A stretch of 64,000 nt of DNA from Caballeronia arvi (GCF_001544695.2 NZ_FCOM02000039.1:16577-80576); one strand, 5' to 3'; counted from the first letter of the stretch, positions 54,665 to 63,649 are shown. Notes: generated by a model not told the origin, from the letters alone. Translations and numbers: made by a program.

Positions 54665-55380
54665 GCGAGCAGTTCCAGATAGGCCTTGCGGCGCGCGGGC
54701 GCCATCCCGAGGATGTCCCGTTCCGACCATCCGTAAGCGCGCGCCAGCCGATGGACTTCGACGAGCAGCACACGGGCGCGCACGTCGATCTCTTCGCGGA
54801 AATATCCGGGCAGATCGAGCGGCTGGTCCCAGACGCAGCGGCAGTCGGGACAGGCGAGGCTCAGCTCAAGGTTGCCCAGCGGATCAGCGGCCTCGAACGC
54901 GGCGTCGAGCGAAGCCAGCAGGGCGTCGGTCCATTCGACGCGGGCCGGATCGTCGATGCAGCACGCGCGCGCGAGCGCCACGACCGCGTCGCGCTCGTCG
55001 TCAAGACCGCTCACGGCGACGAGATCACGGCGCGTCGGCAGGCGAAAGCCCAGGCCCTGTACGCAAAGCGCAGGCGCGCCGGCGTGATCGGCCGAGCCGT
55101 CGCGCTGGACCTTCAGAAGCGCATCGGCATCGAGCTCGAATTCGAGCCGCGCGCCGCATTGCGGACAGTCCATCGCGGCTTCGAGCGTCGGGCCGAACGT
55201 GGCGCAGCGCAGTTCGAGCAGCGCCGCCTGGCAGCGCGCGAGCGGCCATTCGTCGAGCTGCGCGTCGCCCGGCATGCGCGCACTCGCGAATAGGTCGGCG
55301 CAGTCGTCGCAGTCGTCGCGACGGCGAGCGTTCCGCCGGGCCCAGATGTCGAGCAGCAACGCGTCGTCCAGAGGCTGCAT
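54661..55380 (-). CDS. T4-type baseplate protein with zinc-ribbon Cys pairs
   Basis: 239 residues from MQPLDDALLLDIWARRNARR. CPQC (from residue 72) and CPDC (near 186) could bind one zinc. The C-terminus YGWSERDILGMAPARRKAYL is the signature of the T4 baseplate-protein family (PF12322-like), also found in eCIS and archaeal systems. Probably a baseplate assembly chaperone or hub component. It starts 3 nt after the tube stop. Confidence 0.82.
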   Translation of the reverse strand: MQPLDDALLLDIWARRNARRRDDCDDCADLFASARMPGDAQLDEWPLARCQAALLELRCATFGPTLEAAMDCPQCGARLEFELDADALLKVQRDGSADHAGAPALCVQGLGFRLPTRRDLVAVSGLDDERDAVVALARACCIDDPARVEWTDALLASLDAAFEAADPLGNLELSLACPDCRCVWDQPLDLPGYFREEIDVRARVLLVEVHRLARAYGWSERDILGMAPARRKAYLELLA

Positions 55381-55383
55381 GGA

Positions 55384-55914
55384 TCACCCAACCGGCGGTT
55401 CGGTGAAGCTCGGTTCCTGCGGCTCGACCACGTCGTAGTCGCGCTCCCAGCCCTCGTTTTCGAGCTTCAGGTGCTGAATGGCGACGGCGTTGGCATTGGC
55501 GTCGAGATCGGGCAGCGACTGGTATTCGGACACCCAGCAGCGGTAGACCTTGTATGCGATGGCGAGCTGCCCCGCCTCGTTGTAGAACTCGAGGATGATG
55601 TCCTTGCGGAAATCCTGCAGCGAGACTTCCTTGCCGGGACCGCCGACATAGTTCCAGACCTTGTTGGCCCACTGCTCGAACTCGGGATCGTGGGTGACGC
55701 CGCGCTCGAGCGTGATCGCCTCGTACTTGCTGCGCCCCGGCGATTTGCGCGAGCTCGAATGGTCGCCGCCTTCGCGGTGCTCGACCACTTCCGTGGTGCG
55801 CTTGAGCGCGCTGCACTTGCTGATGCCCGCCACGTAGCGGCCGCCCCACTTGATGCGAAACTTGAAGTTCTTGTAGGGATCGAAGCGGGACGTGTTGACG
55901 CTGAACTGTGCCAT
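55384..55914 (-). CDS. eCIS inner tube protein (gp19/Hcp-like, Afp1/5-like)
   Basis: 176 residues from MAQFSVNTSRFDPYKNFKFR. The T4 gp19-like fold is indicated by IKWGGRYVAGISKCSALKRT, TTEVVEHREGGDHSSSRKSP, ITLERGVTHDPEFEQWANKV and LEFYNEAGQLAIAYKVYRCW. Hexamer rings stack into the tube that is ejected and holds cargo. It follows the sheath gene after 9 nt. Only one such gene exists in this locus, unlike Afp and PVC with two tube paralogues. Confidence 0.96.
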   Translation of the reverse strand: MAQFSVNTSRFDPYKNFKFRIKWGGRYVAGISKCSALKRTTEVVEHREGGDHSSSRKSPGRSKYEAITLERGVTHDPEFEQWANKVWNYVGGPGKEVSLQDFRKDIILEFYNEAGQLAIAYKVYRCWVSEYQSLPDLDANANAVAIQHLKLENEGWERDYDVVEPQEPSFTEPPVG

Positions 55915-55923
55915 CGCGTTCTC

Positions 55924-57474
55924 CTAGGTCTGCACCTGGCCGGCCATCTGCTGGATCTGCAGCACCACGAATTCCGCTGGCTGCAACGGTGCGAATCCGA
56001 CCCACACGTTCACCACGCCCATGTTGATGTCGTTCTGGGTGGTGGTCTGGCCGTCGCACTTGACGAAGTACGCCTCGCGCGCCGATGCGCCCTGGAACGC
56101 GCCCTTGGTGTAGAGCTCATGCATGAAGGCACCGACGTTCAGGCGCAGCTGCGCCCACAGCGGGTTGTCGTTCGGCTCGAACACCGCCCACTGCGTGCCG
56201 CGGTAGAGCGATTCCTCCAGGTAGAGGGCGAGCCGCCGGACCGGCACATACTTCCACTCGGACCCCACCTGGTCGTTGCCTTGCAGGGTTCGCGCTCCCC
56301 ACACCACGTTGCCGTACACCCTGAAGCTTCGCAGGCAGTTCACGGCCATGATGTTCAGCGTGCCGTTTTCGAGGTCGGTCAGCGGGATGTCCAGTCCGGT
56401 CGCCCCGGTGAGACTCGCGTCGACGCCCGCGGGCGCCTTCCAGACGCCGCGCGAGGCGTCGGTCGATGCGTAGATGCCGGCGACGAAACCGCACGGCGGA
56501 TAGGAATCGATTCGCCCCTGCTGCAGCGGGTCCGGCGCGTCCACCCACGGGTAGTAGAGCGCCGAGTTGATCGAATCCTTGCCGGTGATCTGGCTGCTCG
56601 GCCCGTTGGCCTCGAAGGTGGCGAGGCTCACCGTCGGATCGGAATCGACGATCAGGAAGGCGCGGTGCGTGCGGCAGTAGCCCTGGAGCAGGGCGATCGT
56701 CGCCGCATCGGTCTCGGCCGGCACGCACAGCAGGTTGAAGAGGTCGACCCGGTCGAGCAGGTACACGCCGCCGCTGCCGGTGTTATCGGCGTTGAGCGCC
56801 GTGTGGAACCCCGATGTGCCCGGCGTCAGCACGCTGCCGTCGAGACTCGAGCCCGCGAGCGTATACGGCGACGGCGGCGAGCCGCCTCCGGGCGGATTGG
56901 GCTTCGGCGCCACCGTCGTGATGCTGCTCAGCTGGACGAAGCTCGATCCGCTGTTGACGACGCTGCCGACATAGCGCCCTTGCGGATCGGCGGTGTCGTT
57001 CGAGAGATTGGTGAAACTCTCGACGATCGATTCGCTGCCGCCGGCGGGCGTGTAAGTGACGAGCACGGAGAAGCGCGTCGCATCGCCCGGCTTGGCCACG
57101 ATGCGCACGCCATAGAAGGTCGCCCACATGCCGGGGCTCGACGCCGTCGCCACGAAGGCCGTGCCGCTGCTCGTATCGGGCACGCTGACTTTGGCCGAAC
57201 CCGCGGTCGTCGAGTCCACGAGACGGATGATATAGGCCTGCTGTCCGCCGTTGTTGAAAAACTGGTTGACGCTGTAGCCGAGCGTGCTGCGGGAGTCGAG
57301 CCCACCGAAGACGCGCTGGAACTCGGGCCAGCTCTGCACCAGTGTGGCCTGCGTGGTCGGACCCTGCGCGGCCCAGCCGATGAATCCGGTGATCGATGTG
57401 GCCACGCCCACGATAGTGTGGATGCCGCTCGGCACTTCTTCGATGTACACACCCGGGAAAGTGTAGGTCGTCAT
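55924..57474 (-). CDS. Contractile sheath protein (Afp2-4-like)
   Basis: 516 residues from MTTYTFPGVYIEEVPSGIHT, the ATG that opens the conserved PGVYIEE start of sheath proteins. GVATSITGFIGWAAQGPTTQ follows. The C-terminal domain holds RVYGNVVWGARTLQ, EWKYVPVRRLALYLEESLYR, WAVFEPNDNPLWAQLRLNVG and the terminal FVVLQIQQMAGQVQ strand that stitches subunits together. First gene of the operon, about 48 nt after the predicted sigma-54 start site. A single sheath paralogue, whereas Afp and PVC use three. An upstream extension to 57549 is open but lacks sense. Confidence 0.97.
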   Translation of the reverse strand: MTTYTFPGVYIEEVPSGIHTIVGVATSITGFIGWAAQGPTTQATLVQSWPEFQRVFGGLDSRSTLGYSVNQFFNNGGQQAYIIRLVDSTTAGSAKVSVPDTSSGTAFVATASSPGMWATFYGVRIVAKPGDATRFSVLVTYTPAGGSESIVESFTNLSNDTADPQGRYVGSVVNSGSSFVQLSSITTVAPKPNPPGGGSPPSPYTLAGSSLDGSVLTPGTSGFHTALNADNTGSGGVYLLDRVDLFNLLCVPAETDAATIALLQGYCRTHRAFLIVDSDPTVSLATFEANGPSSQITGKDSINSALYYPWVDAPDPLQQGRIDSYPPCGFVAGIYASTDASRGVWKAPAGVDASLTGATGLDIPLTDLENGTLNIMAVNCLRSFRVYGNVVWGARTLQGNDQVGSEWKYVPVRRLALYLEESLYRGTQWAVFEPNDNPLWAQLRLNVGAFMHELYTKGAFQGASAREAYFVKCDGQTTTQNDINMGVVNVWVGFAPLQPAEFVVLQIQQMAGQVQT

Positions 57475-57532
57475 GGTTGGCGTCTCTATGGGCACGAGCG
57501 TCGCCAGTGCGCGCCGCTTCGTGCGCTTGAAA

Positions 57533-57548
57533 AGCGAGCGGCATGCCA
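57533..57548 (-). promoter_or_regulatory. Sigma-54 (-24/-12) promoter of the eCIS operon
   Basis: On the minus strand, TGGCATGCCGCTCGCT matches the sigma-54 consensus TGGCAYR-N4-TTGCW with one mismatch (C for T in the -12 part). The GG and GC doublets are at the required spacing. A transcript would start near 57522, about 48 nt before the sheath ATG. The neighbouring sigma-54 activator gene and upstream repeats support it. Confidence 0.72.
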
Positions 57549-57642
57549 AAGCGCCTGATCATGCGCAATCAGGCAGCGAGAGCGTTGATTGAAAAGGCAG
57601 GCGCGAGAACGCGACGCGGTGCGCAGCGCCGGAATTCGCGCC

Positions 57643-57724
57643 GGTGTCACCTGTGCGATGTGACACCCGGGCAGCATGGCGGACCCGCGTCCGGGGCTTT
57701 GTGAGGTGTCACAGCGGGTGTCAC
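57643..57724. promoter_or_regulatory. GGTGTCAC repeats, candidate enhancer sites for the sigma-54 activator
   Basis: GGTGTCAC occurs at 57643-57650, 57705-57712 and 57717-57724, and its inverse GTGACACC at 57660-57667; the first pair forms a palindrome with 9-nt spacing. They lie 95-176 bp upstream of the -24 element, where enhancer sites for bacterial enhancer-binding proteins usually are. Most of them overlap the last codons of the activator gene. A partial IHF-like AATCAA (57585-57590 on the minus strand) lies between them and the promoter. Confidence 0.6.
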
Positions 57725-58711
57725 ACGCTGTCTCACGTGTAACGGGGACGGTTCCGCGATGCAGTAGCGCGACATCTTCCGATAGAGGGTCATGCGGGAA
57801 CACCGCAGGTCGCGCGCCGCCAGCGTCTTGTTCCACTGCGCCGCGATCAGCGCCGAAAGAATCCGGCTGCGCTCCAGCCTCGTTACGTCCGCGGCTGCAG
57901 GCCCCGTCGTCGTACGCAAGCTGTCGGGAAGATGGCACAGATCCACGGTGTGCTCAGGCGGATCGACGAACACGACTTCGAGCAGATTGCGCAGCTCACG
58001 CACGTTGCCCGGCCAGTCATGGTTCATGACGCATGACAGCGCCGCGGCGGTGAACTCGCTCACGCCCTGGGCGTGGCGGGAATTCATTTCCGAAAGGAAG
58101 TGGCGCAGCAGCATCGGGATGTCCGCCTTGCGCTCGCGCAACGGCGGCAAGTGGATGCGGGCCACGTTCAAGCGGTAATAGAGATCCTTGCGAAAGCGGT
58201 TCGCCGCGACTAGCTCCCCGAGATCCTGGTTGGTAGCGGCGACGACCCGCACATCGAGCGCGATCGCCCGCTTGCTGCCCAGCGGATAGACCTCGCGGCT
58301 TTCGAGTGCTCTCAGGATCTTCGCCTGCGCATAGAGGCTCATCTCGCCGATCTCGTCGAGAAACAGCGTGCCTCCCCTCGCAGCGCGGAACTTGCCTTCA
58401 TACGCGGCTTGCGCTCCCGTGAAGGCCCCACGCTCGAACCCGAAGAGTTCGCTTTCCAATAGCGCGTCCGGCAACGCCGCGCAGTTGACCGGCATGAAGG
58501 GGCCGTTCGAGCGCGCGCTCTGCCGATGAATCGACTGCGCGACACACTCCTTGCCGGTGCCGGTTTCGCCGGTCAGCAGCACGTTGATCTCAGAGCGCGC
58601 CACCTTTAGCACGAACGCGTTGGCGCTACGCATTGCCTCACTGTTGCCCAGCAACGCATGCGTCGTGCACTGGGCCCACAACTTGGGCGCCACCAAAGGA
58701 GTTGCTTGCAT
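57647..58711 (-). CDS. Orphan sigma-54-dependent activator (AAA+ and Fis domains, no sensor domain)
   Basis: 354 residues. The AAA+ domain begins at about residue 20 (ALLGNSEAMRSANAFVLKVA). Walker A is LLTGETGTGKECVAQ, the sigma-54-contact loop is FERGAFTGAQ (GAFTGA intact), Walker B is GTLFLDEIGEMS, and VRVVAATNQDLGELV and NHDWPGNVRELRNLLE follow. A Fis-type helix-turn-helix is near residues 285-320 (TLAARDLRCSRMTLYRKMSR). There is no receiver, GAF or PAS domain at the N-terminus, as in HrpS or PspF, so activity may be set by expression or an unknown partner. About 30 extra C-terminal residues coincide with the GGTGTCAC repeats. It ends about 100 bp before the eCIS promoter. Confidence 0.93.
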   Translation of the reverse strand: MQATPLVAPKLWAQCTTHALLGNSEAMRSANAFVLKVARSEINVLLTGETGTGKECVAQSIHRQSARSNGPFMPVNCAALPDALLESELFGFERGAFTGAQAAYEGKFRAARGGTLFLDEIGEMSLYAQAKILRALESREVYPLGSKRAIALDVRVVAATNQDLGELVAANRFRKDLYYRLNVARIHLPPLRERKADIPMLLRHFLSEMNSRHAQGVSEFTAAALSCVMNHDWPGNVRELRNLLEVVFVDPPEHTVDLCHLPDSLRTTTGPAAADVTRLERSRILSALIAAQWNKTLAARDLRCSRMTLYRKMSRYCIAEPSPLHVRQRVTPAVTPHKAPDAGPPCCPGVTSHR

Positions 58712-59665
58712 GAGCGTTTATCCGGCTTGTCCCGATTCCGTGGACGTCGATGACTTGAATTACGGGCCCACATCGACCCGGATTATCGTCAGCACGAGTT
58801 TGCCGAGTCTGCGTCCCGCACCTCACGCAATGCACGCGGAGTCAATCCGCTCCACGATGCCTCGGTTTTTCATACCTAAATCTGTTTCCTAAAACACAAA
58901 TAGCATGTCTAACTGATTAAACTCCGTTCGAGTGAGTTATCAGCACCAACGCGCCGATCGAGGTGTTTTCGCACGGCGGTGCCATCTTAGCGACGAGCGT
59001 AGGGTCATACCATCCAAGACATATAAACCAGTTTAGTTGGCCGCATGCAAGTTTTAAAGCGCAACATGTCGTCATTATCCGCCACGCAAGCCGTCAGGCT
59101 CGCCGCACGTATATACTGGGGCACGGTCTGTCAAATCTTCGATCAACGAATGCCCGACTCGACGCAACGACGACTCGCCCGTGATAATCTCAGGCGCGAA
59201 CGTCTTTAGCGATACTGTTGGATCCGAGACGCAACCAGAAAGACCCCGTTGGAGGTCGTTGGAGGGTCTAAACAACTGCGACCAAGGATGGGCGCCGATT
59301 GTCGACGACGAACTGTCGGCACTTATAGAGCCATTGAAGCCGACGCCAAAACCACGGCGAAAGAATTATTCAGGCCGGTTGCAGGTGCGGAGTGCGATGC
59401 GAGGCTGCCGATAGCGACCAGCCGATGCCGAAAGGACCGATAGCAAGACGAAAATACTTCAGTGTCTCCGCCGGCAAACGCGTCAATTGATCGCGATGTG
59501 CCGGCTTTGCCGGACGCATGACTGTACGGTTCCATATGACGTGTGCGATGAGAACAATGGGAATGTGGCCAATGGTTTCTTGCGCGGATACGTTTTTACG
59601 ATGCGTCATCGTCAACCTGGAAGAGTGAAATCATTCCATACCTGCTTTCTCGATCAAGCTCCTAA
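58712..59665. other. Gap between the activator gene and the IS5-type element
   Basis: About 950 bp without a supported gene. The part at 58860-58930 is AT-rich (TTTCCTAAAACACAAATAGC region) and may hold the activator promoter on the minus strand, about 150-200 bp upstream of its start. Other short open frames have no family match. Confidence 0.45.
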
Positions 59666-60853
59666 GGAAGCTCTGCAGAACCCCCTCTCGTAGTAATGAT
59701 AAGGCGTACTATTACGGAGCAACGACTTGGAGGCATCACGATGACGCAACTTCATCTCGGCTTGAACCTGTCAACCAAATGCACGCGTAAGCGGCAGTTT
59801 CTGGACGAGATGCGACGAGTCGTGCCATGGTCGAGGTTGATTGCATTGATCGAACCGCATTATCCGAAGGGGAAGACCGGTCGTCCGCCATTTCCGGTAG
59901 CGACGATGTTGCAAATTCACTTCCTCCAACAGTGGTTCGGTCTGTCGGACCCAGCGATGGAAGAAGCCCTCTATGACGTCCCGCTGTATCGCGAATTCGC
60001 AGGCCTTGATGGCGGGATGACCCGTCTTCCAGACGAAACGACTATCTTGCGGTTTCGGCACTTGCTCGAAGCGCATGGCATCGCTGCGCAGATTCTGGCG
60101 GTCGCCAATGAATTGTTGAACGAAAAGGGACTGATGCTTAAGGCGGGCTCGGCTGTCGACGCTACGTTGATCGCAGCGCCCAGCTCGACCAAGAATGGCT
60201 CGGGCACCCGCGACCCCGAGATGCAGTCGACCCAGAAAGGCAGGAATTGGTACTTTGGCATGAAGGCGCATATAGGCGTGGACGCAGAGTCAGGCATCGT
60301 TCACACGGTCATCGGCGCGGCGGCTAACGAGCACGACATCAATGCGGCCCTTGCGTTGTTGCACGGTGAAGAGAGACGGATGTTTACGCTGACGCCGGAC
60401 ACCAGGGCATCGAAAAGCGCAAGCAAACGGGCTCGGCTCGATGGCATGTCGCGATGCGGCCCGGCAAGCGAAAGAAATTGAACTTGAAGGATCCTCTCGA
60501 TGCGATATACGACAAGATCGAACGATTGAAAGCCGGCATTCGTGCAAAGGTCGAACATCCGTTCCGAATCCTCAAGCGACAGTTTGGTTACTTGAAGACG
60601 AGATACCGGGGGCTGGCGAAGAACACCGCTCAGATCACCACATTAATTGCGTTGGGAAATTTATGGATGATGCGCAAGGCGCTGCGCAAAGCGTAGAACA
60701 CACCGAAGGTTGAACATGCTTTCGTCCTCTCGATGAGAGGTCACAAAGTGTGGGCCCCTCGCCTCTGACACTGACAGACCGTTCTGAGCGAGAAAAATCT
60801 GCTCAACGCCTACATGGTGCGCAGGTCTTTGAACTGCGTTCTGCAGAGCTTCC
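59666..60853 (+). mobile_element. IS5-type insertion sequence, ends identified
   Basis: The terminal inverted repeats are 16-bp perfect: GGAAGCTCTGCAGAAC at 59666-59681 and its complement at 60838-60853. Total length is 1188 bp, normal for the IS5 group. Left flank CTAA (59662-59665) and right flank CTGA (60854-60857) resemble the YTAR target duplication of IS5 with one change. It carries one transposase gene that is frameshifted, so the copy is probably immobile by itself. Confidence 0.85.
59741..60696 (+). pseudogene. IS5-family transposase, frameshifted
   Basis: TTGGAGG precedes the ATG at 59741. The N-terminal DUF772-like region (SRLIALIEPHYPKGKTGRPP, LHFLQQWFGLSDPAMEEALY), the first DDE residue in KAGSAVDATLIAAPSS and NWYFGMKAHIGVDAESGIVH are in frame 1. 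A base is missing near 60377; the rest (DVYADAGHQGIEKRKQTG, then AMRPGKRKKLNLKD and VEHPFRILKRQFGYLKTRYR with the catalytic Glu) is in the next frame. Total about 318 residues, normal length. Programmed frameshifting is not usual in this group, so it is probably inactivated. Confidence 0.88.
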
Positions 60854-61213
60854 CTGATGGATTTACGTGCATGACTGCAGCGACGTGATACTGTTATTCG
60901 TACGTCATACTAATAACACATCGTGCGACAAAATGAAGGCAGAAGGCTAGTGTTGCCCTCTGATCGAGTAAAGGCTAGTTGAAACAGAATTTCAAGAAAT
61001 TTTTTGTGCCTGCCGGGGTACGACATCCCCTATCACTCATGTCGCGCGACAGCGAACACGTAATCGCCAGCCGTCTAACGTCTATCCCAATGCCGTCAGA
61101 ATGTGAACGTCTCCTGCTCTCTAAGCAGCGGCCACTCGAATGATCACGTGACAGTTGCAATGAATGACGGCTCACGGCCGGCTGCCGCCCGACGTTGGCC
61201 GGCTGGACCCGAC
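60854..61213. other. 360-bp spacer between two insertion sequences
   Basis: No gene, repeat or RNA is recognised in this AT-richer spacer. It may be original chromosomal DNA into which both elements inserted. Confidence 0.45.
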
Positions 61214-62878
61214 CGAGGCTGTGTAAAAACGCGTTGATTGCCTATAGTTAGTCAACACGTCTTTCGATGGTGGCCCATGAAGCGATTTATTGAAGGCGCG
61301 GCGCGCGATCAAGTCGCACTGCTACCTGAGTGTCTCGACGACTACGTCGATGCCGATAACGCTGTACGAGTGGTAGACGTGTTTGTTGATGAGCTTGATC
61401 TAATAGGTCTTGGCTTCGAGCGGGCCTCGCCGTCGTTGGTGGGCAGACCGGCATATCATCCATCGACCTTGCTCAAGCTTTACATCTACGGGTACTTGAA
61501 TCGAATTCAATCGAGTCGCCGCCTCGAGCGCGAAGCACGACGGAATCTCGAATTGATCTGGTTGACAGGCCGGCTGGCGCCTGACTTCAAGACCATCGCG
61601 GACTTCGGAAGGACAACGGCGTTGCGATCCGCAAAGTCTGCCGCGAGTTTGAGTTGCTTTGCCGCCGTTTAAAGCTATTCGCAGACGCGACCGTTGCTAT
61701 CGACGGCAGCAAATTTAAGGCAGTCAACAACCGTGACAAGAACTTTACCGACCGCAACCTTCAGGCTCGCATGGAGCAACTGGAACAAAGTATCGCCCGC
61801 TATATGGATGAGTTGGACAGGGCCGATCGTGAGCCGGCGAGCCTGCCGGATGAACGCATTCCGCATTTGAAAGAGAAGATCCAGAGTCTCAAAGCGCAAG
61901 TGCAGAAGCTCGGTGAGATTGAGGCGCGGATGCGCGCAGCTCCCGATGGCCAAATCTCGCTAACGGATCCGGACGCTCGCTCAATGGCAACCAGTGGGCG
62001 CGGAACGGGAATGGTCGGCTACAACGTACAGACCGCTGTTGACCTCAAGAGTCACATGATCGTTGCACATGACGTTGTCAACGTTGGACATGACCGAACC
62101 CAGTTGGCGAGAATGGCGGAAATGGCGCGGGACGCTATCGGGAAAAAGAAGGTGACGGTGTTCGCCGATCGCGGCTACTACAAGAGCGATGAAATTCTTC
62201 GCTGCGAGAAGCAAGGAATCAAGACGCTCGTCCCCAAACCGCTCACGTCGAACAGCAAGGCAGACGGTCGTTTCGACAAGCGCGATTTCGTTTACATTGA
62301 GACTGACGATGAATACCGCTGCCCGGCAGGAGAAAGAGCGATTTGGCGCTTCAAGACGGTCGAGGCGGGGCTGACAATTGACAAATACTGGCTGTCGGCA
62401 TGTCCAAGTTGCAAGTTCAAGCCGCAATGCACTCCGAGTCCATATCGAAGGATAGCAAGATGGGAACATGAGGAGGTACTGGAGGACATGCAGCGTCGCC
62501 TCGATAACAATCCACACGCTGCAAGACTACGACGACAGACGGTCGAGCACCCGTTCGGAACGCTCAAGTTCTGGATGGGTTCGGCGCACTTCTTGACAAA
62601 AACCCTTCCTCGGGTGCAAACCGAGATGAGCCTTCACATCTTGGCGTACAACGTGAATCGAGCCATCAGTATCCTGGGTACGTCGTCGCTAATCAGAGCG
62701 ATAAGGACATAGGAACAGCGGCGAGTCGCCTCGATCAAAAGCGAGGCAGAAACTTTCTTTGGCGACCGCACGTATCCGATCGCTTGCCGAATGATCGGAG
62801 CGCCCGCAAACGCATGTCGAATGATCGGGTCCGTCCGCAATCTCGCCGAGATACCTTACCTGTTTTCGCACAGTCTCG
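61214..62878 (+). mobile_element. IS1182-type insertion sequence, ends inferred
   Basis: CGAGGCTGTGTAAAAAC at 61214-61230 and GTTTTCGCACAGTCTCG at 62862-62878 are imperfect inverted repeats (14 of 17 positions), of the CTGTG-AAAAC form known from this family. The span is about 1665 bp, a normal IS1182 size. The exact outer bases are uncertain by a few nt, and I see no convincing target duplication. A small stem-loop (GCCTCG at 62728, CGAGGC at 62742) follows the transposase. Confidence 0.72.
61277..62712 (+). pseudogene. IS1182-family transposase, frameshifted
   Basis: Frame 1 starts at 61277 (MKRFIEGAARDQVALLPECL) and shows the N-terminal DUF772 domain (RPAYHPSTLLKLYIYGYLNR, SSRRLEREARRNLELIWLTG). 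One base is missing near 61607 (TTCGGAAGG, where TTCCGGAAGG would keep frame). The next frame continues RKDNGVAIRKVCREFELLCR, then ATVAIDGSKFKAVNNRDKNF (first catalytic Asp), VTVFADRGYYKSDEILRCEK (second Asp) and TVEHPFGTLKFWMG (Glu). The joined length is about 478 residues, typical. As written it cannot make a full enzyme. Confidence 0.9.
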
Positions 62879-63016
62879 ACCCAAAGGAGCCATCCGGCCC
62901 TTCGAAAAGCCGCCCTTCAACGACCAGGACCAGCGGCGGTCCGGCGCGCCGTACGCTGCATGCGGTTGTTAGGCATCCGTACCCCTGCGCCTACATGCGG
63001 GCGGCATCAACCATCT

Positions 63017-63457
63017 TCAGGCTTTACCGGTCGGCGGCTGCAAGCGATTGAGAACTTCCACCATTGCTGGGGCCAAGTCCGTGTGGTGATGCGTCGTCTT
63101 CCACACGCCAGCTTCTTGCTGATAGATATTCGTCACGCGAATCTGGCCGGCGACCTTCTGTCCGCCCAGCTTGAACTCTGCATGCTCAACGCCGACCTCG
63201 TAGGCGACGTCCCCAACGACGCGGATGAGTTGGTCCTTCAGTTCAACCTTCCCGTCTGAGGCCACTTGGGCTACTTGCTCCCACGATTCCCGAACTTCGT
63301 TCCATCCCACCTGCCGACCACCGATCGGATGCATCGTGGTGACGGCCGAGCCGTGGGACCAGACATCGGACAGGGGCCGAGCGTCACCATTAAGCATGCG
63401 GTTCAGTGCAGCGTAGAACTGTATTGATGCCTTGCGGACTTCGTCTTCTGTTGACAT
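63017..63457 (-). CDS. SnoaL-like / NTF2-fold protein (DUF4440-like)
   Basis: 146 residues from MSTEDEVRKASIQFYAALNR, with AAAGGAGG 7-8 nt upstream, an excellent ribosome site. The NTF2-like pattern is visible: helix start, then MLNGDARPLSDVWSHGSAVT, HPIGGRQVGWNEVRESWEQV and VTNIYQQEAGVWKTTHHHTD near the end. Proteins of this fold include ketosteroid isomerases, polyketide cyclases and many of unknown function; no catalytic assignment can be made. It stands alone on the minus strand. Confidence 0.88.
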   Translation of the reverse strand: MSTEDEVRKASIQFYAALNRMLNGDARPLSDVWSHGSAVTTMHPIGGRQVGWNEVRESWEQVAQVASDGKVELKDQLIRVVGDVAYEVGVEHAEFKLGGQKVAGQIRVTNIYQQEAGVWKTTHHHTDLAPAMVEVLNRLQPPTGKA

Positions 63458-63649
63458 GAGATGACCTCCTTTTGTGGCGGTATTTGAAGGCGTACCGCAC
63501 GCGCCTAACAGGAATCACCCGGGCGCTGACGCCGGATGATCTGACGGATCCATAGCGAACGCTTGCTCGGTATTGCGGGGGGACGGCGCCGGAAGACGAT
63601 CGCGTTTATCCTAGCAATTATCCTCAACCGTCATGGCGTGAGTGCCCGA
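63458..63649. other. Upstream region of the SnoaL-like gene
   Basis: About 190 bp with no gene. It must contain the promoter of the SnoaL-like gene. Nothing else is recognised. Confidence 0.4.

Noticed and set aside
28220..57474. Prophage or R-type tailocin
   Set aside because: No capsid, portal, terminase, holin or endolysin genes, while the AAA+ ATPase, DUF4255 cap, two large J-like proteins and DUF4157 are eCIS hallmarks.
28220..57474. Type VI secretion system
   Set aside because: No TssJ, TssL, TssM, ClpV or TssB/TssC pair. The sheath is a single phage-like protein.
55471..57558. Plus-strand open frame of 695 codons across sheath and tube
   Set aside because: Antisense to the sheath and tube genes. 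Composition is Arg/His/Val-rich with no domain.
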